Source: Terramyces sp. JEL0728
Lineage: Eukaryota; Chytridiomycota; Chytridiomycetes; Rhizophydiales; Terramycetaceae
Reading direction: 5' to 3'
Assembly: GCA_027603945.1 (NCBI GenBank)
Contig: JADIIU010000030.1
Coordinates: forward strand, 1-64,000
DNA length: 64,000 bases
Shown in pieces: positions 19,917 through 30,011 of this stretch. The translations under genes were made by a program, and so were the position numbers. The first letter of the stretch is position 1. Every line of letters begins with the position of its first letter. Below the pieces are notes generated by a model that saw only the letters and a list, made by a program, of their open reading frames with translations, searched no databases and was not told the DNA's origin.

Positions 19917-22016
19917 TTAGTTTCTCCTTTTACGCGGTACATCCTGGTAATCATTATTCTGTCTCTTGAATTGCTTTTCTAATCTCGGAGGCAAAGGCAG
20001 TCCTTCCCTAGGAGCGCTTGCATTCCCTCTTGCACTCAGCACATTTTCCATAGGGACATTGGGTTCTTCGCAGACAGTTCCTCCAACAATAGGACCTAAA
20101 ATTACATGTTTTTACCTCCTCCTCTTGGCGATGCAGATATATAAGCTTGATCATTGATTGGTATCTTTGAAATTGGGAATACTGTGTAGCCTTCAGTGTA
20201 ATTAAAATGTTCTCTGGGTCCGTAGCCACAACCCCATCCTATTTTCAAATTATGTCCATCTACATGGTACGATTGTAGCTGTGATCTGATCATTTCTGCT
20301 TCTTTTCTTGTTGCTATTTTTACAAATGCGTTCTTTTTGTTTTGATTTACCTACTATTAGTAAAACGCACTCTTATGGTCTCGACTCTGCCGACCCTTTC
20401 AAGGATCTGCTGTAGCTGGTTTTGATTAACTGATGTTGGCACTTCTGAGATATATAGAGTTCTACTCCAATCTAATTTAGTAATAATTACATTTAATAGA
20501 ATCTTGAGGTACAGAAGGATCAGGATGGCTTGGAATACACTCTGGCCCAGGTCCCATTTGCAGCGAATCTTGTTTTTTAGGTTTCATTTCAACAGAATTC
20601 GTCCTACTCTGACTTTTTGGTCTGTCGTTATTTGGATATTGTTGATATTGATTTTGGTTGCCTGGATAAGTAGGTGATTGGTTATACGGTGGTGATTGAG
20701 TCTGAACTTGAGCAAGCAGTGGATTAGGGGATTGCATGTTTGGTGGAAATTGGTTAAATCCAAATGGCTGTTGAAATTGGGCTTGAGCTTGCGCTTGCAT
20801 AAATTGCTGGTATTGATTGAAATCCTGTGGAGGCATTTGATTAAAATTCTGTGCCATGTAAGGTTGAGCGGGTGGCTCTTGCCTTTCATTATATCTTTGA
20901 TTTCTGTCGTTGAATTGTCTTGGATCTTGGTTTTGTCTTGGATCTTGATTTCTGTCATTGAATTGTCTTGGGTCTTGATTTCTGTCATTGAATTGTCTTG
21001 GGTCCTGGTTTCTGTCATTGAATTGTCTTGGGTCCTGGTTTCTGTCGTTATATTGTCTTGGATCTTGTCTGTCGCTATATTCTTTAGTGTCTTGTCTATG
21101 CCTTGGGTCCCTGTCATATCGATCTTGTCTAGAATCTTGCCTATCGTTGTACCTGTCTCTTGGATCGGAATTCCTGGGATCATTCCTATCGCTATATCTA
21201 TCGCTGTTTCGAGAATCCTGTCTTTCATATCTGTCTTTAGGATCTCTCTCTCTAGGATCACGGCTATCTCTTGAATCTTGTCGATCTCTGGGATCTCTTT
21301 GTTCTTTTCTCGGATCAATTAATTTTGGTGGTTCTTTCCCACCCAACATCCCTATTAAATTTGATAATCCAATAGTATCGTTTGGCATGTTACCCAATCC
21401 TAATGAATTTGGTTTAATAGAAGATAATAAACCACTCAAACCCGACAGTCCGCTTAAACTGCCTCCCAATCCAACTTCTTCAGATTTACCAAACAATCCG
21501 ATCCCCAAGGTACTCAAAGGGGATCCTGCTAATGGGTTCTGAGTTATTTGTGGCGATTCTACTACTTTTTCTTTCTCTACTGGCTTTGGACTAGATTAAC
21601 TGCAATTACTTGAAACACTCTAGAATCTTCTTCAAATCAATATTAGCGAGTAATTCATTCTGCATCCACAAATTCAACACTCGTTTCATTTTTTCCTTGT
21701 TATGAAATTATTACTTTGTCATTATCGGGACACTGCGAGAGGATATTAAACCAATCTAATAACCGAGGCCCTATTATTTTAGGATACTCTGTCTTTTTGC
21801 TTTTGAAAATAGAGTCAATGAGATACACTACTCCTAATTTAACCGGCGGAGGACAAGCACGAATGAATTTTTCAATCAAGTTGGAAATTTCCAATGGAGG
21901 CTGAATTAAGTTATGATTACGTTTTTGTGTGCGATTTTTGTTAGATTGGTTATTTTAGAAACAGAGACTGGAATCTTGTCTCCTAGCGAATTTATTTCCC
22001 TTTCGAAATCTTCCAT
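19917..22016 (-). CDS. Seb1/Nrd1-like transcription termination factor (CID + RRM)
   Basis: 660 aa from six introns of 19-20 nt. The N-terminal CTD-interacting domain (PPLEISNLIEKFIRACPPP...LGVVYLIDSI) binds RNA polymerase II CTD. A long low-complexity Arg/Asp/Gln region follows, then an RRM (WSRTLYISEVP...RVGRVETIR...NAFVKIATR). The extension GWGCGYGPREHFNY...FPISKIP is specific to the Nrd1/Seb1 group, as is GGGPIVGGTVCEEPN. These proteins bind nascent RNA and promote termination and 3' processing. The RRM is complete only after splicing out GTGCGTTTTACTAATAGTAG and its neighbours. Confidence 0.88.
20899..21065 (-). repeat. 30-nt coding tandem repeat (10-aa unit, QDPRQFNDRN)
   Basis: Within the Seb1-like gene, a roughly 30-bp unit recurs about five times with near identity, encoding QDPRQFNDRN. 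More divergent DPR/DRY repeats continue to about 21,300. Expansion by slippage in a disordered linker is the simplest explanation. Confidence 0.85.
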
Positions 22017-22235
22017 GGATTATTTTTTTTAAAAAGAGAATGTAAAAAAAATTGGAGCATGGTTGGTCGAGATATTCAAGAGAAAGAATAGATCGTCAAT
22101 GTAGTGAGATCGTGCTTTCCCACTGCGCGGCGAGATTCGATGGTTTTTATTTTACCAGATTAACCGCTCCGTCGTTGCGGCCTTCTACCTGTAATATCAT
22201 TTCAAACCAGTCTGACTTTTTTTCTGTCTAAAAAA

Positions 22236-22796
22236 ATGGACCAGGAATTGAAATTATTCCAGCGACTAATGTATAAAAACAAGAACCAATTCAGGCATTT
22301 TATCCAATACAAAAAACTAGAGCTAATCAGCCGGATATACAAAAAATACCAAGCAAATCCCAGCGACCAGCTGCTGCTACTGGGGATAAAATCCCTTTTG
22401 AAAGCGTATTGCTGGCTAAGATTGCTATGTAGGCAGACTTATTTTATGCCCTTCACACTCTCCATGATGGCGATAACGAGCAGGCTAATGCACTATTCAA
22501 AGGAATTAATTAACATTGACAATATTGATGTGAATGATATTGACCTCGTAAGAAATATTAATCTGTCTATTGGCGGCTCTGAAATGGCAGACATGTTGCC
22601 TGTTGATGTGGATATTTTGCCCGTCAAGGATATTGACATTATCCCCGATCGCATTCAAGAAATAGTACCTGGTGTACCGCCGGAAAATGCAAATGATAAA
22701 CCAATACTAGGGAAATCAAAGAAAAAGAAAGTAGATCCAGCGCTAGATTTCTTTGGAAAAAAGTCGGAAATTGATGATATTTTTGGCGATTTCTAA
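22236..22796 (+). CDS. RNase MRP subunit RMP1-like protein
   Basis: 186 aa, intronless. The N-terminal helical domain contains YKNKNQFRHFIQYKKLELISRI, close to the RNKNQHR... signature of the RMP1 domain, followed by two helices near residues 45-90. The C-terminus has a Lys-rich stretch and the acidic end KKSEIDDIFGDF. RMP1 is a protein component of RNase MRP in rRNA processing. The match rests on one motif and overall layout, so confidence is moderate. Confidence 0.6.
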   Translation: MDQELKLFQRLMYKNKNQFRHFIQYKKLELISRIYKKYQANPSDQLLLLGIKSLLKAYCWLRLLCRQTYFMPFTLSMMAITSRLMHYSKELINIDNIDVNDIDLVRNINLSIGGSEMADMLPVDVDILPVKDIDIIPDRIQEIVPGVPPENANDKPILGKSKKKKVDPALDFFGKKSEIDDIFGDF

Positions 22797-22984
22797 TAAA
22801 TTAGACTCTGCTTTAGTCGTCTGCTGTCTTCAACTCTATCCTCGGATACGTGTGTCCATGGTTATGACAGACTCTGCACTACTGACTTGCCTCTGTCCAA
22901 ACCAAATAAGAAAATCTTTGCTGGTCGTAGCGGCCATAAGGTAGACTACTGCAGCCTAGTAACTAGTCTGCGAATTCATTCAGT

Positions 22985-23086
22985 ATGAGCAAACCATCTT
23001 GTAAAATGGATTGCGGCAAGGTTTTGGCATCCAGTAAGTCCCGCCTCACTAAAAAAGTCACGCAGCAAAAAGTTTGCAAAAAATGA
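22985..23086 (+). other. Possible upstream ORF overlapping the GCDH start
   Basis: ATG at 22985 opens 33 codons of a Lys/Cys-rich peptide whose TGA overlaps the next gene's ATG in an ATGA arrangement (23083-23086). It might regulate translation as a uORF, or be chance in a 5' leader. Confidence 0.3.
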
Positions 23087-24356
23087 AGCGATTCTTCAGC
23101 ACAGCAAAATCAACAAAATTCGTCAAATTCAATTGGACTGATCCATTAGATTTGGAATCCCGTTTGACTGAAGAAGAAATTTCCATCAGAGATGCTGCTC
23201 ATCAATACTGCCAGTCCAAACTAGTGCCTAGAGTGATTGAAGCAAACAGAAAAGAAAGTAATCTGCAATTAATATAGTCTTCCACAAGGAAATTATGCAA
23301 GAATTGGGCGAATTGGGTATGTTGGGAGCGACTATTGATGGGTATGGATGTCCGGGTAATTATTATTAATCCAGGTGTCTCTTCAGTTGCCTATGGTTTG
23401 ATTGCCCGTGAAGTAGAGCGAGTTGATTCCGGCTACAGAAGTGCGATGAGCGTACAATCATCCTTGGTTATGCATCCTATTCATGCTTATGGTACCGAAG
23501 ATCAAAGGCAAAAATACCTGCCTGGCTTGGCTAAAGGTGAATTGATTGGTGCTTTCGGTCTCACTGAACCTAACCATGGTTCCGATCCTGCTGGGATGGA
23601 AACTAGAGCGGTGAAGGATGGAGATTTTTATATTCTTAATGGAAGCAAAACTTGGATTTCTAACTCTCCTGTTGCAGATGTATTTGTTGTATGGGGAAAA
23701 ACCGAAGATGGACAAATTAGAGGTTTTGTTTTGGAAAGAGGAATGGAAGGTCTAGAAACACCTGCCATTCACGGTAAATTCTCCCTTAGAGCCTCATGCA
23801 CTGGTATGATTATGATGCAAGATGTAAGAGTACACAAGGACCAACTGCTGCCAAACGTTTCTGGGTTAAAAGGGCCTTTTGGATGTTTGAACAATGCTAG
23901 ATACGGTATTGCATGGGGAAGTATGGGTGCAGCGGAAGCCTGCGTTGCTCAAGCAAGAGAATATGTATTAAACAGAAAGCAATTCGGTGTTCCATTGGCC
24001 CGATTCCAATTGATTCAAAAGAAATTGGCAGATGCAGTCACTGAAGTAATATTGAGCTCATATAGATTTCTTTAGGTTTGCATGCTGCATTACAAGTTGG
24101 TCGCTTGAAGGATGAAGGCAGAGTTGCTCCTGAGATGATTTCAATTATCAAGAGAAACAACTGTGGTAAAGCACTTGCTATTGCTCGCGAATGTAGGGAT
24201 ATGTTGGGAGGAAATGGCATTTCTGATGAGTACCGTGTCATCACTCACTCGATGAATTTGGAAGCAGTAAATACTTATGAAGGCACTCACGATGTTCACG
24301 CTTTGATTATTGGAAGGGGCATAACCGGAATCTCTGCATTTGACACCAAGAATTAA
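23083..24356 (+). CDS. GCDH: Glutaryl-CoA dehydrogenase (mitochondrial)
   Basis: 404 aa from four exons; introns at 23258-23277 (20), 23356-23374 (19) and 24046-24065 (20). The N-terminus [10 protein letters not shown] is a plausible mitochondrial presequence. The acyl-CoA dehydrogenase fold shows [17 protein letters not shown] (FAD/substrate region), [22 protein letters not shown] and [12 protein letters not shown]. The C-terminal [15 protein letters not shown] contains the catalytic Glu and distinguishes GCDH from other family members. It converts glutaryl-CoA to crotonyl-CoA in lysine and tryptophan breakdown, passing electrons to ETF. Confidence 0.93.
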
Positions 24357-24387
24357 GGAATCACACAAATAAATTTATTTACTTGAA

Positions 24388-26855
24388 TTAGCCAGAGCAA
24401 CTCATGCAAGCGTCTCTGTTATCTATGGAGCAAGTCATTGCGGCTAGATTTTCTTCAGTCATCTGCAATTCTTCCTCGTCCTCTTTCTTTAATGCAGCCT
24501 TATCTACAGTGAACTTGATGGCATCTGCAGCTGGTCTGGAACGCAAATAGTACATGCCAGTCTTTAATCCTTTCTTCCATCCGTAAAAGTGCATTGAAGT
24601 CAATTTACCATAGTTTGGATCGGCCAAATGGATATTTAAAGATTGAGATTGATCTATCATTAGCTGGGATATTACCAATAAATGCACCTCTGTCAGCGGC
24701 CATATCGATGATAACCTTTTGGGAAATTTCCCAAACAGTCTTGTAGATTGCCTTCAATTCACTTGGGACTCCGCTAATGTTTTGGATAGACCCATTTTCA
24801 GCAATGATTCTGTTCTTCATAGATTCATTCCACAAGCCGAGTTCAGTAAGATCCTTCAAAAGATGTGGGTTGACAATTTGGAATTCCCCAGCCAAAACTC
24901 TTCTGGTGTAGATGTTGGAAGTATAGGGTTCAAAGCATTCATTGTTACCCAAGATTTGAGAAGTGGAGGCGGTTGGCATAGGGGCAACAAGCAAAGAGTT
25001 GGCAACTCCGTGTTTTGCAATTTGCTCTCTAAGAGCAGGCCAGTCCCACTTGTTGGAAACTTCTACACCCCACAAATCAGGTTGGATCAGCCCTTTGGAC
25101 ATTGGAGAACCTTCATATGTAGAGTAAGGTCCGTTTACTTTGGCGATTTCGCAAGATGAATCCAAAGCACCATAGTAAATTGCCTCAAAAATATCCTTGT
25201 TCAATTGCTGGGCTTCAGGAGAATCAAATGGCATGCGCATCTTGATAAAAGTATCGGCCAGCCCTTGCACGCCTAACCCAACAGGTCTATGCCTCATGTT
25301 TGAATTTCGGGCTTCAGGGATTGGATAGTAGTTGACATCAATGATCTTGTTAAGGTTCTTGGTGACCACTTTCGTGACCTACTATTAAATGTAAAGTACT
25401 TCAACCAGTTTGTTGAAATCAAAGGATGGCTTTCCGTTGTCATCGGTCTTGACATAGGTTGGAAGGGCTAATGATGCAAGATTGCACACTGCAACTTCAT
25501 CTGGAGAAGTGTATTCGACAATTTCAGTGCACAAGTTACTGCATTTGATAGTGCCCAGATTTTGTTGATTGGATTTTTTGTTGCAAGCATCTTTGTAGAG
25601 CATATAAGGAGTGCCAGTTTCAGTCTGAGATTCCAAGATTGCATACCACAGTTTTTGTGCCTTTACAACTTTTCTTGCCAACCCTTTGGCTTCATATTCG
25701 CTGTAAAGTTGTTCAAACTTTTCGCCGTAGCAATCGTCAAGTCCTGGGGCTTCAGCAGGGCAGAAGAGGCTCCAGTCTCCGTTTTCTTCTACTCGCTTCA
25801 TGAACAAGTCTGGAATCCAGAGGGCATAGAACAGGTCACGAGCACGGTTTTCTTCCTTTCCGGTATTCTTTTTCAAATCCAAGAAAGCAAAGATGTCGGC
25901 GTGCCATGGCTCCAAGTAAATTGCGAATGCACCAGGCCTCTTGTTTCCGCCTTGATCAACGTATCTTGCGGTATTATTGAATACACGCAGCATAGGGACG
26001 AGCCCATTGGAAACACCATTAGTACCAGCAATGTATGATCCAGAAGCCCTGATCTTGTGGATGTTTAACCCTATACCTCCGGCAGACTTGGAGATCAAGG
26101 CACAGCGAGACAAAGTATCATAGATGCCATCAATAGAATCTTCCGTCATAGTCAATAAAAAGCATGACGATAATTGAGGGCGAGGAGTACCGGCATTGAA
26201 CAGCGTAGGCGAAGCATGAGTAAAGTACTTTTCAGACAGCAGGTGGTAAGTTTCAATAGCAGACTCGATATCTTCACCGTGGATACCTACAGCAACTCTC
26301 ATCAACATATGTTGCGGTCTTTCAGCGACTTTGCCAGTGATCTTTAAGAGATAAGATCTTTCCAAAGTCTTGAAGCCAAAGTAATTATAGTTGAAATCTC
26401 TATCGTAAATAATGGTAGAGTTCAATAGTTCCGCGTTTTCTCGAACAACCTTGAGAGTAGCATCAGAAATCATTGGGGCATGTCTGCCAGATTTTGGATG
26501 GTGATAGGCATAAAGATCCTCCATCACTTTGCTGAATTGCTTTTCAGTCTCTTTGTGCAAGTTGGAAATGGCAATTCTGGCAGCAAGGATTGCATAGTCT
26601 GGATGTTTTGTCTAAATTAACAACCCATTACAGTCAAGTAGGCAGCAGTCTCGGCAGCCAAGTTATCCAATTCAACTGTGGTAACACCTTGATAAACACC
26701 TTGGACGACCTTCTGGGCAATGAGCGCTGGATCTACGAACCTATTGTCCAACCCGTAGGATAATTTGTTGATTCTTGAGGTGATTTTGTCAAAGGCGACT
26801 CTTTCTTTTCTTCCATCTATATTAACATGGAGTAACCTCTCTTGTAAACAAACAT
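24388..26855 (-). CDS. RNR1: Ribonucleoside-diphosphate reductase large subunit (class Ia)
   Basis: 794 aa from five exons; introns at 26817-26836 (20), 26612-26631 (20), 25379-25399 (21) and 24654-24675 (22). The first exon is only 19 nt; splicing gives [18 protein letters not shown], the canonical ATP-cone start. Key elements are [19 protein letters not shown] (active-site Cys), [19 protein letters not shown] (active-site Cys/Glu), [21 protein letters not shown] and the C-terminal redox pair in CMSCSG. It reduces NDPs to dNDPs together with the small subunit. Presence of this enzyme argues against a microsporidian-like loss of nucleotide synthesis. Confidence 0.97.
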
Positions 26856-27208
26856 TTTTAGATTAGAAACAGATTGGTAAACAATTTGTCCAGGATTTGG
26901 TTTAAATGTCCGACTTGTGCTGTGCGCACTTGGGAAAGAGAAATTTTTTTGCCTTGAGTTATGAGTCACAGATAGCGGATATTTGAGAGATATTTCGCAA
27001 GCCCGCACTAACCTCATATTGATGTTTGGGTGAATAGGATCTATTTCCTCCTTGCAAAATCAAGATCCCACCATTTGCGATACCAAGAGGCTCTCCGGTT
27101 ACCTCTGTGCGAGAAATGTATTGCTACTAAATAATAAGAGCTAATTTGAAGCTGCTGAATAGCTTATTTGCCAAGGTGGCGGCAGTTGCATTTTAAATCT
27201 TTCAAAAA
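26856..27208. promoter_or_regulatory. Divergent intergenic region between RNR1 and BRF1
   Basis: 353 nt separating two head-to-head genes. I see no RNA gene, repeat or recognisable operator in it. It presumably holds both promoters. Confidence 0.4.
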
Positions 27209-28667
27209 ATGAAATGTCCAACTTGTGATGCCACAGAGACAGAATATGACAATACCATGGGTCACTTGGTTTGCATTCAATGTGGGCATGTGCTGGAACA
27301 AGACGCAATGGTGACAGAAGTAGGATTTTCGGAAACCAGTAAAGGAGCAGCAATTGCAGACGGTTTTAATGTAAAGGCAGGACAAGGTGACTGGAATTAA
27401 CATCCAGCAAGAGCAAAATCAAAGAATCCGTTCAATGGAAATCCAGGAATAAGGAATAATCAGGAATCCTCAGAAGTCACTAGGGAAAAAGGACACGCAG
27501 CCATTGAAAGAGCTGGAAATATGCAGGGAATCAATATGGGTCCCAACCTGATTGACAAGGCAAAGAGAGTATTTGACGTTGCGTACATTTATATTAACTC
27601 AGCTTGACTGCGAGGTATACAAAGGGAAGAAAGTCAAATTGCGTGGTAGCTGCCTGTTGCTACATCACCTGTAGAATGGAAAAAACCTCCCATATGATGA
27701 TTGACTTTGCGGATGCATTTTCCACCAATGTGTATCAGATTGGAACTGTGTTTTTACAATTGCGAAATATATTTTTGGGAGATAGGTACTTTATGATTTA
27801 TTAGGGGGAATGCCAGTATGCCCCTCGTAGATCCGTCTCTTTATATGGCCAGGTTTACAGATAAATTGGATTTTGGAGTGGACACAAAGAAAGTGTGCAA
27901 TGATTCCAACAGAGTTGCTCAGCGCATGAGTAGAGATTGGATGACAACCGGTAGACGGCCATCGGGCATCTGTGCTGCCGGTACTTTTATATCTGACCTA
28001 GCATTATTCATTGCAGCGAGAATGAATGGATACATTAGAACGCCAAGAGAAATTGTCCTGGTTGTCAAGATCTGTGAAGGCACGCTAAGAAAAAGACTGA
28101 AAGAATTTCAACAGACAGATTCTGGGAAGTTATCAAAGACAAATTTCGAATCTATCATGTTGGAACAGTCTGCAGACCCGCCATCGTATAGAAACCAGAA
28201 AAGAAAACCTGAAAAGCCAGAAGGTACAGTTTTTTAACACTAGAAGTGGAAAATGAAGATTTGGAAGATGTAGATGAGCTGCTACAAGAAACCACTCAAT
28301 ACATTGAAAGTTCAAACTTTTCCAACCTGAATTTCCAGCCAATGGAAGAAAGCTTGTCCGATTTGGATGATGATCCTGAGGTAGAAAACGCTCTTGCAAT
28401 GTCCGACGACGAAATGGAATTCAAAAAAGAGTTGTGGACTGCTGAAAATCAAGAGTGGATTGTAAAGAAAGAACAAGAAGGACCAAAGCCGCGCAAACCG
28501 GAACAAAGAAAAGTATTTGCAGTTAATGATAGCGAGTGAAAAAGGATCTTGAATCACTGAAGGGCAAGACCGCGCTAGAGTCTGCCCGCAAGCTGGTTGA
28601 TTCCAAACCTCAAATGTCAAAAAAGATTAATTACAAAGTGTTGAATGATTTAGTAATCCATGATTGA
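27209..28667 (+). CDS. BRF1: TFIIIB subunit BRF1 (TFIIB-related factor)
   Basis: 445 aa from seven exons; introns at 27387-27407, 27583-27602, 27786-27804, 27981-28001, 28224-28243 and 28513-28532 (21, 20, 19, 21, 20, 20 nt). The zinc ribbon (CPTCDAT...CIQCGHVLE) is followed by two cyclin folds (KGRKSNCVVAACCYITCR, DWMTTGRRPSGICAALF) and a Brf1-type C-terminus with an acidic segment and KKINYKVLNDL. It recruits RNA polymerase III with TBP and BDP1. The fourth intron is 21 nt without a stop and could pass unnoticed as coding. It ends 19 bp from the convergent SH3BGRL-like gene. Confidence 0.93.
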
Positions 28668-28686
28668 TATTAGCTTAATGAATAGT

Positions 28687-29018
28687 CTATAAACCCAACC
28701 ACTGTAATGCCTCTCCGTTTTCGTTGGCGTCATCTTAATTAATCGCAATATACCAAATTCTTCACGGAATCCTTTGAATTTTCCATCTACAAAGATCTGA
28801 GGCAGAATTTTCTTTCCTGATGCTTGCTGCATGAAATTCTTTGCGTCTTCGCTATTGTTAGAGAGAAATACTTTGCGGCAACATCCAATATTTCGTATTC
28901 CACTTTGAGCGCAGACAAAAGATCTAATGAATCCAAAAATACCTTCAATTCTCGTTTGGTCCCGTCGCACTTTTAATGATCCTGGAACAGAAGAGTAATA
29001 CAATTGAACGCGAGCCAT
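28687..29018 (-). CDS. SH3BGRL-like thioredoxin-fold protein
   Basis: Only 90 aa in four exons; introns of 19, 20 and 20 nt. The joined sequence runs VQLYYSSVPGSLK, RIEDLLSALKVEYEILDVAANEDAK, KKILPQIFVDGKFKGFREEFDDANENGEALQWLGL. This matches the SH3BGR family: glutaredoxin-like fold, no redox CxxC, with the cis-Pro strand LPQIF. The biochemical role is unclear. Without splicing the gene is unreadable after 20 or so codons. Confidence 0.85.
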
Positions 29019-29058
29019 TTCAGATTTACTTTCAAAAAAGTGGAAATTTCTATATAAT

Positions 29059-29788
29059 TTATTTTTTCAACAATGAACTCAGTTTCTTTGGTTTGATTAT
29101 TTTGGTCTGCATTGGTTTGAATGCAAGTTTGATTGGCTTATCGCCATCCCTGGTTAGTCCCGTGGGCGACTAAGTTAGAATCGGCATACCTGAGTTGGTT
29201 CTTCTGGTTTCTTTGCAGCCGCCAACTGCTCCTGAATCAAAATGCGCTCACGCTCTTCATCCGTCTTTTCTACAATTGCTTGTGTCAAGTACAGATACCT
29301 TTCTTTTGTGCAGATTTCTGTTTGTCCAGCGCACCAGTTCGATCAATATGCTGAATCATCCAACCCCCGTCAGTCTCTTCAACTCTTGCAAACCCTTCTT
29401 TCCCTAGATATTTTACATATGCGGTGAATGATGTCCAACGAGTGGAATTCAAATGTACATGGAATGGGTCTGAAATGAAATCTTCATAAATTCCTTTTGC
29501 TGGATGTCTTCCGTTCTTGTACCTTGATCCAAGCATTTGCATAAAGCTATTATGAAAGTCTACTGAGTGTTTCTCCAAAAATAATTCCTTGTTTTCCGCA
29601 AATAATACCATTTGTCGCTGGTGACTTTCTGAGCTACAGTGACTATTAAATCCATGTTCATCGAATATTAGCGACTTGATACCTCTACACTGTTTCTCGC
29701 ACATTTGGCAGAACCAGGCAAGTCTTTGCATCCCTTTCAGCTTCCATTTTTTCCTCAGAGATTTGTGGTCGAGATTGGTCTTTCCCAT
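29059..29788 (-). CDS. KIN17: DNA/RNA-binding protein KIN17
   Basis: About 222 aa. It begins MGKTNLDHKSLRKKWKLKG. A zinc finger (WFCQMCEKQC...HGFNSHCSSESHQRQM) and the winged-helix-like Kin17 domain (GIYEDFISDPFHVHLNSTRWTSFTAYVKYLG...GWMIQHID) identify it. The C-terminus KPIKLAFK resembles the family's end. Two canonical 20-nt introns lie downstream. A 21-nt segment at 29662-29682 interrupts the zinc finger between QCR and DEHGF; it looks like an intron but ends CG instead of AG (see findings). KIN17 acts in replication and in pre-mRNA splicing complexes. Confidence 0.9.
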
Positions 29789-30011
29789 TTGGGGGGTTTC
29801 AAAGTAAAAAATTGCAGATATTTACAATCGCTGTGAACATAATAGACTGTCTTTAAATTTACCTATTGTCAAAATATACAGTGTCTCATTTCCTATTAAA
29901 TGTTCTCAAGATGGATGATGACGACTAGCTCACAGCATCTTGTATACAGTGCTGCCCTGTGCAATGTTCAACTTTGACAGCTGTCATACGTCATTTTTCA
30001 GTTGCCAAATC

